A stretch of DNA of 64,000 nt. Origin: Amycolatopsis pittospori. GTDB lineage: Bacteria; Actinomycetota; Actinomycetes; Mycobacteriales; Pseudonocardiaceae. This document shows positions 42,135 to 52,292 of this stretch, piece by piece. The number at the start of each line of letters is the position of its first letter. Position 1 is the stretch's first letter. The notes under the pieces are model-generated. The model ran no database searches and had not been told where the DNA came from. It worked only from the letters and a program-made list of their open reading frames with translations. A program made the translations under genes and the position numbers. The stretch covers positions 1 through 64,000 of the forward strand of contig NZ_JACBXD010000015.1 of assembly GCF_013870525.1 (NCBI RefSeq), read 5' to 3'.

Positions 42135-43151
42135 ATGCCTCGATCACCTCGCCGGATCCGAACCGGCACCGTGGCCGCCGTCGCCGCGGCCCTGCTGGTC
42201 CTGCCCACCACGACCGCTACCGCGAGCACCACCGCGAACAGCCCGTGGCCAGGCTCTTCCTCCATCACGAACGCGGACGGATCTAACGTCTTCGGCGGCA
42301 ATCTGAGCGGTCTGTCGTTCGAGAGCCCCACCGTGCTGTGGGCGGTGAAGAACGGGCCGGGCACGCTGTACCGGCTCGTGCGCAACGGCTCGAAGTGGCA
42401 GCCGGACACCGCGAACGGCTGGTCCTCCGGCAAGTCCCTGCGCTACGCCAACGGCAAGGGCGATCCCGACGCCGAAGCCGTGGTCGCCACCCCGGACGGC
42501 GTGGTCGCGGCCACCGAACGCGACGGCGACAACGACAAGACGAGTGCGCTCAAGGTGCTCCGGTACGACGTGTCAGGCTCGGCCAAGACCCTCACCGCCA
42601 AGGCCGAATGGAACCTCACCGCCGACTTGCCGAAGGTTTCGGCCAACGACGGGCTCGAAGCGGTCTCCTGGATCCCGGACAGTGTCCTCACCGCGAAGGG
42701 TTTCGTGGACGAGCGCACCAAGGCGGCCTACGCGCCGGGCAACTACCCCGGCCACGGCAGCGGTCTCTACTTCGTCGGACTGGAGAGCAACGGCATGATC
42801 TACGCCTACGCACTCGACCAGGCAGGCGGGAAGTACACGCGCGTGGCGAGCTTCGCGAGCGGTCTCGAGTCCATCATGGACCTCGAGTTCGACGCGTCGA
42901 GCGGTAAACTGTGGGCCGTCTGCGACGACACCTGCGGCGGCGACTCGACGACCCTCGCCGTCTCGGCTCAGGGCAAGTTCGCCGTGACCACGACCTACGA
43001 CCGTCCGAGCGGGATGCCGGACTACAACAACGAAGGGTTCGCCATCGCCCCCGCGTCGACCTGCGCTTCCGGGAGCAAGCAGGTGATCTGGGCCGACGAC
43101 GGGAACGAAGGCGGCCACGCCCTCCGGGCCGGCACCCTGCCCTGCGCCTGA
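42135..43151 (+). CDS. secreted protein, probable beta-propeller (phytase/esterase-like)
   Basis: A 338-residue secreted protein. A twin-arginine-like basic N-terminus (MPRSPRRIRTG) and hydrophobic stretch end at TATAS (about residue 31). The mature part contains repeated strands with GLSFESPTVLWAVKNGPGTLYRL, GDPDAEAVVATPDGVVAATERDGDND, DLEFDASSGKLWAVCDDTCGGD and DYNNEGFAIAP, in the style of esterase-like phytase propellers. AAGGAG is 5 bp before the ATG. The substrate is unknown. A related gene follows 126 bp downstream. Confidence 0.72.
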   Translation: MPRSPRRIRTGTVAAVAAALLVLPTTTATASTTANSPWPGSSSITNADGSNVFGGNLSGLSFESPTVLWAVKNGPGTLYRLVRNGSKWQPDTANGWSSGKSLRYANGKGDPDAEAVVATPDGVVAATERDGDNDKTSALKVLRYDVSGSAKTLTAKAEWNLTADLPKVSANDGLEAVSWIPDSVLTAKGFVDERTKAAYAPGNYPGHGSGLYFVGLESNGMIYAYALDQAGGKYTRVASFASGLESIMDLEFDASSGKLWAVCDDTCGGDSTTLAVSAQGKFAVTTTYDRPSGMPDYNNEGFAIAPASTCASGSKQVIWADDGNEGGHALRAGTLPCA

Positions 43152-43277
43152 CGGTGACGCTTCGATTCCGGCGCGCCCCCTTGCGGTCCGCGCCGGAATC
43201 GAAGCATGTCCGGAATCGCGTGAATTGCATCGAATTCGGCATTTGTTCACCCCCTGTCCGTGGACTAGTTTGTCGGC

Positions 43278-44174
43278 ATGAAATTCACCTCCCTCGCGAT
43301 TCTTCCGATACTGGCCACGCCGCTGTTCCTGCCGTCCACGGCCCTGGCGGGCGACGGCTGGGAATCCATCGGAACCGGGATGACCGCGGGCGCCAGCGGC
43401 ATCGCCGTCCTGAGCCGGGACGACGACCGTGTCGAGGCACTCGTCTTGCGGGACAACAAGAAACCCGGCGAGAACCGCGCGGTCCGCGTCCGGCTCGATC
43501 ACGGCCTGGTGTCCAAGGTGGACCCGATCGCCTGGCCCGGCGAACTCCCGGTCGATCTGGAATCGGCCGAAGCGGTGCCCGGCAAGCAGGGCGAATACAT
43601 CGCGCTGACCAGCGAAGGTAAAGGCTTCCATGTCGAACTGAACGACCGTCGACTGAAAGTACTCGGCACTTTCCAGGTACCGAAGGGCGACCCGGACGAC
43701 AATTACGAGGGTTTCGCGCTGAAAAAGGTGAATGACCGCTTGTTCGCGGTCTGGGCGGACCGGGGTCAGGACACCCGCCCGGCGACGCTGTACTCGGCGG
43801 AGTTCTCGGTGTCGAAGCTGTCCTTCAAGAAGCCGAAGTCGGTCCCGTTCCGCGTCTCGTACCCCACCACCGACGTCCGCCACACCTCGGACGTCGAGAT
43901 CACCGCCGACAACCGGGTCCTGATCTCGGCCGCCTCCGACCCCGGCGACGACGGCCCGTTCGATTCGGCGGTGTACGCCGCGGGCGTGCTCCGGCCCGAC
44001 GGTTCGATCGCGCTCTCCCCCGCTCCCGCGAAGATCGGCGACTTCCCGGGGCACAAGATCGAGGCCATGACGTGCCTCTCGCGGTCCTGCGGCAGCCTCC
44101 TCTACGGCACCGACGACGAGGCCGCGGGCGGTAGGCTCCGGATCGCGAACAGGACCGACCCGGAGGAACAGTGA
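43278..44174 (+). CDS. secreted protein, probable beta-propeller
   Basis: A 298-residue secreted protein with a signal peptide ending TALAG at about residue 25. It shares with the preceding gene an acidic, strand-rich composition and an NYEGFAL segment matching that gene's NNEGFAI. It also has VDLESAEAVPGKQGEYIALTSEG, DRLFAVWADRGQDTRPATLYSAEF and DVEITADNRVLISAASDPGDDGPFDSAVYAAG. It is probably a diverged paralogue. Its stop overlaps the GTG of the next gene (GTGA). Confidence 0.65.
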   Translation: MKFTSLAILPILATPLFLPSTALAGDGWESIGTGMTAGASGIAVLSRDDDRVEALVLRDNKKPGENRAVRVRLDHGLVSKVDPIAWPGELPVDLESAEAVPGKQGEYIALTSEGKGFHVELNDRRLKVLGTFQVPKGDPDDNYEGFALKKVNDRLFAVWADRGQDTRPATLYSAEFSVSKLSFKKPKSVPFRVSYPTTDVRHTSDVEITADNRVLISAASDPGDDGPFDSAVYAAGVLRPDGSIALSPAPAKIGDFPGHKIEAMTCLSRSCGSLLYGTDDEAAGGRLRIANRTDPEEQ

Positions 44175-44626
44175 TCAGCGAAGACCTGCGCGAGCGCCGC
44201 CACAAGATCATCGAAGAGCATATGGACACGGAGGTGACCCAGGAGTTCGATCGCACGCTGGGCACCTTCAACGGTCATCCGCACTACGAGATCATGGCCA
44301 CCGGGCAGATCTTCGACGGCGACGAAGAGGTCATGGGCTACTACCGCATGACCCGCACGGCGTTCCCGGACCAGCGGCACGACAACGTCCGCTACCACTT
44401 CGCGGACGAGTCGGTGATCGTCGAGTTCGACCTGCTCGGCACCAACCTCGGCGAGTTCTATGGCCGGCCACCGACCGGCAAGGCGTTCCGGGTGCCGATC
44501 ATCGCGGTGTTCTTCTTCGACGACGACCGGATCACCAACGAGCGGATCTACTTCGACGCCGCGAGCCTGATCACCCAGGCCGGGCACGCGGAACTGCTGT
44601 CCCTGCTCGCGTCGGGCGAGGTCTGA
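44171..44626 (+). CDS. SnoaL-like (NTF2-fold) protein
   Basis: A 151-residue protein with the NTF2-like polyketide-cyclase pattern: helices at the N-terminus (IIEEHMDTEVTQEFDRTLGTF), then HPHYEIMATGQIFDGDEEVMGYYRMTRTAFPDQRHD, FADESVIVEFDLLGTNLGEFYGRPPTGKAF and IAVFFFDDDRITNERIYFD. Relatives act as cyclases, hydrolases or ligand binders; the role here is open. The GTG start overlaps the upstream secreted protein's stop. Confidence 0.82.
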   Translation: MISEDLRERRHKIIEEHMDTEVTQEFDRTLGTFNGHPHYEIMATGQIFDGDEEVMGYYRMTRTAFPDQRHDNVRYHFADESVIVEFDLLGTNLGEFYGRPPTGKAFRVPIIAVFFFDDDRITNERIYFDAASLITQAGHAELLSLLASGEV

Positions 44627-44643
44627 ACCAAACGGCGGATGAT

Positions 44644-44663
44644 CATCGGCCGATCGGCCGATG
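44644..44663. promoter_or_regulatory. 20-bp perfect palindrome upstream of the S33 peptidase gene
   Basis: CATCGGCCGATCGGCCGATG is exactly self-complementary and also internally repetitive (GGCCGATC units). It lies 18 bp after the SnoaL-like stop and 63 bp before the peptidase ATG. It could be an operator or a compact terminator. Confidence 0.45.
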
Positions 44664-44725
44664 TGGGCGGCAGGGGCGCGCGAAGAGGCTGACGGAGTCC
44701 TTCCGCCGAGCCCTGGAGAACGCCC

Positions 44726-46210
44726 ATGACCCGCAACCGGGTGGCGACCGTGCTGCTCGTGACGACGATGGCCGCGCTGGGAACACCGGCGCTCGCCACG
44801 GCGTCCGCGGCCCCGACGCTGGACTGGAAACCCTGCAAGGACATCGCCAAGGACTGGCGGCCAGCCGACGATCAGCGCACCGAATGCGCTCTGGTGCCCG
44901 TTCCGGTCGACTACGCGAAGCCCGACGGCCGCGAGATCGACATCGCGGTCTCCCGGCAGAAGGCGACCGATCCCGCCCGGCGCCAGGGTGTCGTGCTGCT
45001 CAACCCCGGCGGCCCCGGCCAGTCGGGGATCCACCAGCCCAGATGGATCGCCGAAAGCAAGGCCGCCGAGATCGGCGCGGACCACGACCTGATCGGGTTC
45101 GATCCGCGCGGCGTCGACTACAGTGCCGACGTCGCCTGCCCGCCGGCTCCCGGAGACGACGCCGAGCCGCCGTCTTCCTTGCCGCACAACGAAAAGGCTC
45201 GGTTCGTGTTCGAACGGGACGCGAAGGTGAACCAGCGTTGTGTCGCGGCGGACCCCGAGTTCGTCCGCAACCTGACCACCGAGAACGTCGCCAGGGACAT
45301 GGACCGCATCCGTGAGGCTCTCGGCGAAGAGAAGATCGGCTTCTACGGCGTCTCGTGGGGCACTGCCCTCGGCGCGGCCTACCGCACACAGTTCGATTCC
45401 CGGGTGGACCGGATGCTGCTGGATTCGGTCATGTCCCCGACCTTGGACGTCGGTGGCATGGACGACGCGATGATGGCGGCGGGCGAGGTCACGGCCCGCG
45501 ACTTCGCCGGCTGGATCGCCCGCTACGACGCCGTTTTCCACTTCGGTGACAAGCAACCCGCGGTCCTCGACGCGCTGCTGAAGCTGCGCGACGAACTGAC
45601 CGAACACCCGCGGAACGTGAACGGGGAGACCGTCGACGGCGAGACCGTCAAGGGCTACCTCGCCGGGCCGCGGCGCGAGTGGGCGAACGCCGCCAAGGCG
45701 CTGGCCGCCCTGCGCGACGGCGGCGCGCCCACCACGAAACCCGCGTCCGGGCCGGGCACCGGTTTCGGCTGGGACGCGACTCCCAACGGGTACAACACCT
45801 TCCAGCAGACGTCGATCCTGTGCAACGCCTCCGAGGGGCCACGCGACTTCGAAACGATCTGGCAGCGGCGGGTCGACCGCGTCCGCGCGTATCCGGCCGT
45901 CGCCTCCCCTGGGTTCTGGGACGGCCGGTGCGCGGGCTGGCCGTTACCGGTCCAGCCGTGGAACTTCGCGAAGGGGACCAGTCCGCTGCAACTGGTCGGG
46001 CACGTCTACGAACCGGTGACGCCGATCGGCTGGGCACTGGCCATGCGCGAGCGGATCGGCGGCGCCCTCCTCACGATCGAGGACGATCACCACGGTTCGC
46101 TGTCCTCGCTCCCCTGCGCGAGCAAAGCGGTCGAGTTCTTCTCCACCGGCAAGACCAGTGACGAATCCTGCGCCGGGGCGCCGATCCCATCGCCGGCTGC
46201 CGGCCGCTGA
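44726..46210 (+). CDS. secreted alpha/beta-hydrolase, TAP-like tripeptidyl aminopeptidase (S33)
   Basis: A 494-residue secreted hydrolase. The signal peptide ends ASAAP near residue 29. The oxyanion-hole region is VLLNPGGPGQSG, and the nucleophile is S210 in FYGVSWGT. The C-terminal TAP-like domain contains QLVGHVYEPVTPIGWALAMRERIGGALLTIEDDHHGS, with the catalytic acid (D of VYEPVTP region is replaced by E) and histidine HHG. Family members release tripeptides from peptide N-termini. A strong hairpin terminator follows. Confidence 0.88.
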   Translation: MTRNRVATVLLVTTMAALGTPALATASAAPTLDWKPCKDIAKDWRPADDQRTECALVPVPVDYAKPDGREIDIAVSRQKATDPARRQGVVLLNPGGPGQSGIHQPRWIAESKAAEIGADHDLIGFDPRGVDYSADVACPPAPGDDAEPPSSLPHNEKARFVFERDAKVNQRCVAADPEFVRNLTTENVARDMDRIREALGEEKIGFYGVSWGTALGAAYRTQFDSRVDRMLLDSVMSPTLDVGGMDDAMMAAGEVTARDFAGWIARYDAVFHFGDKQPAVLDALLKLRDELTEHPRNVNGETVDGETVKGYLAGPRREWANAAKALAALRDGGAPTTKPASGPGTGFGWDATPNGYNTFQQTSILCNASEGPRDFETIWQRRVDRVRAYPAVASPGFWDGRCAGWPLPVQPWNFAKGTSPLQLVGHVYEPVTPIGWALAMRERIGGALLTIEDDHHGSLSSLPCASKAVEFFSTGKTSDESCAGAPIPSPAAGR

Positions 46211-46219
46211 CGAACCACT

Positions 46220-46264
46220 GCCGATCACGTCTCGCGTCCACTGGGGACGCGAGACGTGATCGGC
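46220..46264. terminator. perfect 20-bp stem hairpin between convergent genes
   Basis: Arms 46220-46239 and 46245-46264 are fully complementary with a 5-nt loop (ACTGG). It starts 9 bp after the peptidase stop and ends 3 bp before the stop of the convergent small-peptide gene. There is no T-tract. Confidence 0.75.
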
Positions 46265-46267
46265 GCG

Positions 46268-46459
46268 TCACTTGGCTTCGGCCAGGGGCGGGACGACGCA
46301 ACACGCGCCGGTGAAGCATCTGAAGGCGTCGACTCTGGCCTTGTTGGTCCAGTTGTCGAAGCGGTCGATCACGAGTTCGATTTCGCTGCCCACCTTCGCG
46401 GTGTCGATCCCGAGGCCGGTGAAGAGCAGGCTTACGTTATCGGTGGTTTCGTTCTTCAT
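46268..46459 (-). CDS. small orphan peptide with C-terminal cysteines
   Basis: A 63-residue protein that I do not recognise. It begins MKNETTDNVSLLFTGLGIDT, has an amphipathic middle (EIELVIDRFDNWTNKARVD) and ends with a cysteine cluster RCFTGACCVVPPLAEAK. The start has GGGAGC about 8 bp upstream. The acidic N-terminal half and compact Cys/Pro tail resemble the leader-core layout of ribosomally made peptides, but no modification enzyme is adjacent. An open frame continues upstream to 46543, with lower plausibility. Confidence 0.5.
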   Translation of the reverse strand: MKNETTDNVSLLFTGLGIDTAKVGSEIELVIDRFDNWTNKARVDAFRCFTGACCVVPPLAEAK

Positions 46460-46610
46460 TCGACTCGCTCCCAGGCGTTCGGTGTTTCGTCGGCAGCGAA
46501 ATCGTCCGTCACGAGAGCCCCGGCATCCAGTGCTATCCATCATTCCGGCTTCGTGCTTTTCGACTACGCCGAACGCGTGGCTTCGTTCATGCCGTCGGGC
46601 TCACCCTCGC

Positions 46611-47366
46611 TCAGCCTTCGAGGCGCGAAAGGCCGAACGCGGTGAGGAAGCCCGCGACCGTGATCAACCCGGTCCACAGGTGCGCGTCGTCGAAGGCCTC
46701 CGGGATCATCGTGTCGGCGATCATCGCGAGGATCGCGCCGCCCGCGAGTGCGGTGATCACGGCCAGGACGGTGCCGGACGCGCCGCCGAGAAGGCCGTAA
46801 CCGAGCAGGGCCGCCACCCCGCTGATCACGGCGATACCACTCCAAAGCGTGAAAACATAGCGCGGGCTGCGGCCGGCTCGCTTCATTCCCGAGGCGCTCG
46901 ACAGTCCTTCCGGGACATTGCTGATGAAGACGGCCGCCACGGTCACGACGCTGACGCTGCCCCCGCCGAGCAGGCTGGTGCCGATCACCATCGATTCGGG
47001 GACGCCGTCCAGCAGGGCGCCGAGCGCGATGGCCGTACCGGAACCGGCCTGCTCGGTCTCGGACGGCTGCTGGTCACCGGAACGTTTGCGATGCCGGGCG
47101 CCGCGCCGGGCGAGCACGATGTTGGCGACCGTGTAGATCAGCGAACCGCCCAGGGCACCGAGCGCGGTCGGGAGGAAACCGCCCTTTTCGTGCGCCTCGG
47201 CGATCAGCTCGAACGACACCGCCGAGATCAGCACGCCACTGCCGAAGGCCATCACGCTCGCCACGGCCTTGGTCGGGATCCGGACCAGGAAGCCGATCAT
47301 CGCGCCGAGCAGCAGCGCCGATCCGGCCAGCAGACCCCAGCCACCCGCCGCCAGCAGATCCCACAC
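46611..47366 (-). CDS. ZIP family metal transporter
   Basis: A 251-residue membrane protein with about eight helices. Metal-site helices read GVLISAVSFELIAEAH, GALLDGVPESMVIG and FISNVPEGLSSASGMKRAG. The histidine-rich loop of classical ZIPs is replaced by a short basic loop (RRGARHRKRSGDQQPSE). Uptake or export of zinc or another divalent metal is expected. It is separated from katG upstream by a strong hairpin, so it is probably transcribed independently. The 151 bp downstream, to the small peptide gene, show nothing recognisable. Confidence 0.87.
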   Translation of the reverse strand: MWDLLAAGGWGLLAGSALLLGAMIGFLVRIPTKAVASVMAFGSGVLISAVSFELIAEAHEKGGFLPTALGALGGSLIYTVANIVLARRGARHRKRSGDQQPSETEQAGSGTAIALGALLDGVPESMVIGTSLLGGGSVSVVTVAAVFISNVPEGLSSASGMKRAGRSPRYVFTLWSGIAVISGVAALLGYGLLGGASGTVLAVITALAGGAILAMIADTMIPEAFDDAHLWTGLITVAGFLTAFGLSRLEG

Positions 47367-47399
47367 GTGTCCGGCTCCCTTCGTCCGGCGGAAAACACG

Positions 47400-47430
47400 C
47401 CGGGCCGGCCGCGAAACGCGGCCGGCCCGG
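47400..47430. terminator. 14-bp perfect GC hairpin downstream of katG
   Basis: CCGGGCCGGCCGCG (47400-47413) pairs perfectly with 47417-47430 around an AAA loop. It lies 28 bp after the katG stop (minus strand) and is likely to be its terminator. Confidence 0.75.
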
Positions 47431-47458
47431 TCGGTGTCAAGCCAGGTTCAGGCTCGGA

Positions 47459-49714
<2,256 letters not shown>

Positions 49715-49724
49715 TCAGCTGTGT

Positions 49725-50174
49725 TCAAGAACGGGGTTCTGCCGAGCACTCGGGGCACAGGCCCCAGTAGATGACCTCGGCCTCTTCGATCACGAAGCCG
49801 TGGTCGTCCGACGCGCTCAAACAGGGTGCGGGACCGACGGCGCAGTCGACGTCGGCGATGACACCACATGATCGACACACGACGTGGTGGTGGTTGTCCC
49901 CTACCCGGGACTCATAGCGTGCTACGGATCCCGCCGGCTGGATGCGCCGGACGAGACCCGCGGTGGTCAGTGCCCGCAACACGTCGTAGATGGCTTGGTG
50001 CGAAACCTCGCCGAGCTCCGTACGCACGGCACCGATGATCGAGTCGGTGTCGGCGTGCGGGTGGTCGCGTACCGCGGTCAGCACGGCCAGCCGAGGACGC
50101 GTCACACGCAGGGACGCCCCGCGCAGCATTCGCTCGAAGTCCGGAGTCGTGGGCACGGGCGCAGTCTGGCCCAT
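49725..50174 (-). CDS. furA: Fur family peroxide-responsive repressor (FurA/CatR type)
   Basis: A 149-residue Fur-family protein. The winged helix is MLRGASLRVTRPRLAVLTAVRDHPHADTDSIIGAVRTELGEVSHQAIYDVLRALTTAGLVRR. The dimerisation domain has the metal-binding HHHVVCRSCG and CPECS, so the structural zinc site (two CxxC) is present. FurA/CatR proteins repress their own gene and katG and are inactivated by peroxide. The start at MGQTAPVPTTP is the most upstream plausible one; no ribosome binding site is visible, as in leaderless furA transcripts of related bacteria. Confidence 0.93.
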   Translation of the reverse strand: MGQTAPVPTTPDFERMLRGASLRVTRPRLAVLTAVRDHPHADTDSIIGAVRTELGEVSHQAIYDVLRALTTAGLVRRIQPAGSVARYESRVGDNHHHVVCRSCGVIADVDCAVGPAPCLSASDDHGFVIEEAEVIYWGLCPECSAEPRS

Positions 50175-50910
50175 TTTCTGGAATGAATCAAGTTGAGGGG
50201 TCCCCGGGCGTGTCTTCACCCGGACCAGGGCACGACGGCCGGACGGGCCCTCGACCACCGGTCGACCGAGCCCGCCACGTACCGCCCCGACCTCCATGGG
50301 GCGACAGCGCCCACCAAGGGCGCTTGACCCTATAGACGTCACCTTTGTTGCGTTCGTTACAGAACCTATTCGAAAATTTGGCGTCAGTGACAGAATTCCG
50401 TCGCGAACACATTCCTTCGATCGGTTTGCACCGGCACCTGCCTCTTCTGCCAGATTCATGATCCCGACGACCACACCATCGGGATGAACGAAGGACGAGC
50501 CGCGGGCCGGACGATCGATCACCTCCACACTCACCCTGATCCCCCGCTACGAGGGCGACGTCGAGGATCCTCGCGGCGGCATCCGCCATGTCCTGCCCGG
50601 GACGAGCCCGACGAGTGGTTCTCCTAGCAATCCAGCGGACTTCGTGATCGTGGCGGTGAAAGACGGGCGCGGGGCCGGCCCAGACCCTGGCCGGTGGCGG
50701 GAGGATCGAGAACGCTCAGGCCGGACAGCTGATCCTCCGGGCGCTGGAGGGCGGGATATAGGTGCCGTGGGTGGCCGGCAACCGTCGCCGTATCCGCCGA
50801 AAGAGTGATCACGGCCGGCCACACTAGCCGAATTCCCTAGTTTGGAAACCCGTTTCAGGTTGCCCTGAAAGGGCTCGACAGCAAATCGGGCCACATGCAA
50901 TCGTCCTGTC
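50175..50910. other. 736-bp intergenic region between furA and the I36-like genes
   Basis: Contains the furA promoter at its left end (AT-rich stretch around 50171-50200) and a HIT-family gene remnant at 50420-50602. The remaining 300 bp, to the first I36-like gene, have no feature I recognise. TTGACCCTATAG near 50324-50335 on the plus strand is AT-rich and promoter-like but unsupported. Confidence 0.5.
50420..50602 (+). pseudogene. HIT-family (Ap4A hydrolase-like) gene remnant
   Basis: One frame reads CLFCQIHDPDDHTIGMNEGR and goes on AAGRTIDHLH. After removing a single A at 50529 it continues LTLIPRYEGDVEDPRGGIRH and ends VLPG. This is the end of HIT proteins: the IGMNEGRAAGQT element, the histidine triad region (HLHLHLIPRY in intact members) and the EGDVEDPRGGIRHVLPG tail. 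The N-terminal CLFCQI resembles the zinc-knuckle start of the same family, so about 55-60 central residues seem deleted. The frameshift falls inside the active-site triad, so the gene cannot be functional. Confidence 0.72.
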
Positions 50911-51444
50911 GTGAAAACTGGACACAAGAAAAGGGCGGCCATCGTCGCCGGACTGGTCGGCGTCATCGGGCTGATCGGCTCAGGAACCGCCTCGGCCGCG
51001 CCACAGCCCGATGCCGCGACGGGCAAATACTGCGTGACCACGCTCAAGAAGCTCAAGCCGGGCGAGGCCACCTCCAAAGTCACCTCCCGACGGTGCAGCG
51101 ACGACTCGGCCACTTTCGAGATGGCCAAGAGCTCCGGTATCGCACTTGCCTTCCTGCACGAACACAACGACCTGGGCGGCAACTGGGAGATCTACCAGGG
51201 CGACGACGGCCCTTGTGACGCCTCCGGCTACGGCATCGACTGGGTCGGCGCCGTCATGCACCACAAGACGTCCTCCATCCTGACCGACAACTGGTGCAAC
51301 AGCCTCACCCTGTTCCAAAATTCCTACCGGGACCCGTCGGCGGGCTCGGCTTATATTTCCCAACCCGGCTGGCAGCAGGGCCGCTGGAATTCGCTGCCGC
51401 AGTTCAATGATCGAACAGCCTCCTTCAACATCTTCCGTCGCTGA
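50911..51444 (+). CDS. secreted I36-like (beta/gamma-crystallin fold) protein, copy A
   Basis: A 177-residue secreted protein. The signal peptide (about 1-29) ends ASAAP. The C-terminal half has the crystallin-like strands typical of Streptomyces metalloproteinase inhibitor relatives (LGGNWEIYQGDDGPC, YGIDWVGAVMHHKTSSIL, WCNSLTLFQNSYRDP) and four cysteines in the mature part outside the N-terminal pair region. It may inhibit a secreted protease or protect the cell wall. The start is GTG with no clear ribosome binding site. The first 45 codons are almost identical to those of the next gene. Confidence 0.72.
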   Translation: MKTGHKKRAAIVAGLVGVIGLIGSGTASAAPQPDAATGKYCVTTLKKLKPGEATSKVTSRRCSDDSATFEMAKSSGIALAFLHEHNDLGGNWEIYQGDDGPCDASGYGIDWVGAVMHHKTSSILTDNWCNSLTLFQNSYRDPSAGSAYISQPGWQQGRWNSLPQFNDRTASFNIFRR

Positions 51445-51520
51445 CCCGGCAATAAAAGAATTACCCATTCAGCGATACGCACAGAAGCACCATCAGACTT
51501 CAGCGCGTAGGAGTTTCCTC

Positions 51521-52054
51521 ATGAGAGGTAACAGTAGGAAAAGGGCGGCCATCGTCGCCGGACTGGTCGGCGTCGCCGTCCTGATCGGCTCAGGAACCGC
51601 CTCGGCCGCGCCACAGCCCGATGCCGCAACGGGCAAATACTGCGTGACCACGCTCAAGAAGCTCAAGCCGGGCGAGACGGCATCCGAAGTTGTTTCTCGC
51701 AAGTGCAGTAACGACCCCGCCCTTGCCACGAGCGCAGCGAGTGCCGAAAACGTCCTCGTCACACTGTATACAGACAACGACTATAAAGGCCACTGGGAGA
51801 TGTTCTTCGGGCAGGACGGGCCCTGCGACAAAAGTGGCTACGGCATCAACTGGGTCGGCTTCGAAATGGAGAATGCGACTTCGTCACTCATTACCCATTC
51901 ATGGTGCAACGACGTGACATTGTACAACTGGAGCGGGCGTGACCCGGGCGGTGGCACCTACCGACTGAGGAGTCTCGGCACCGAAATCTCCGGCTGGGAA
52001 GCACTGCCGGGATTCAACGACGCGACCTCCTCGCTCCACCTCTCCCAGTACTGA
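51521..52054 (+). CDS. secreted I36-like (beta/gamma-crystallin fold) protein, copy B
   Basis: A 177-residue tandem paralogue of the preceding gene with the same domain order and signal peptide (to ASAAP). The C-terminal half aligns but is diverged (YKGHWEMFFGQDGPC, YGINWVGFEMENATSSLI, WCNDVTLYNWSGRDPGG). The ATG follows TAGGAG 7 bp upstream. The DNA encoding the signal peptide and first mature residues is nearly identical to copy A (about 50935-51066 versus 51538-51669), while the rest differs. Function is as for copy A. Confidence 0.75.
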   Translation: MRGNSRKRAAIVAGLVGVAVLIGSGTASAAPQPDAATGKYCVTTLKKLKPGETASEVVSRKCSNDPALATSAASAENVLVTLYTDNDYKGHWEMFFGQDGPCDKSGYGINWVGFEMENATSSLITHSWCNDVTLYNWSGRDPGGGTYRLRSLGTEISGWEALPGFNDATSSLHLSQY

Positions 52055-52097
52055 CCGGAGTTCCGGCCGGCGAAAGTTCGACCGGGCCTTGAGCCCT

Positions 52098-52141
52098 CCA
52101 ATAGTAGGATAACTATACCGGTATAGTTATCCTACTATTGG
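52098..52141. terminator. 44-bp perfect palindrome
   Basis: The 22-bp arms 52098-52119 and 52120-52141 are exactly complementary with no loop, centred on TATACCGGTATA. It is very AT-rich for this genome and lies 43 bp after the copy B stop. It could act as terminator, recombination scar or protein-binding cruciform. Confidence 0.75.
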
Positions 52142-52239
52142 GGCTGCAGTTCGTGATGGTCCCGGTTTGCGGGGCGATCAGGCGACGGTTTCGTGTTCGC
52201 GGGTGGCGGCCGTGAGTGCACAGTCCGCCGCGAAGACAC

Positions 52240-52292
52240 GTTGCGAAAGCCACTTTCGCAACCTTCAACGTTGCGAAAGTGGCTTTCGCGAC
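52240..52292. repeat. GTTGCGAAAG double-hairpin repeat, copy 3
   Basis: Same 53-bp layout as 18636-18688: two 23-bp palindromes separated by CTTCAAC, with one change in the last arm (TTTCGCGAC). It is followed 36 bp later by another hairpin with unrelated arms. Confidence 0.85.
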
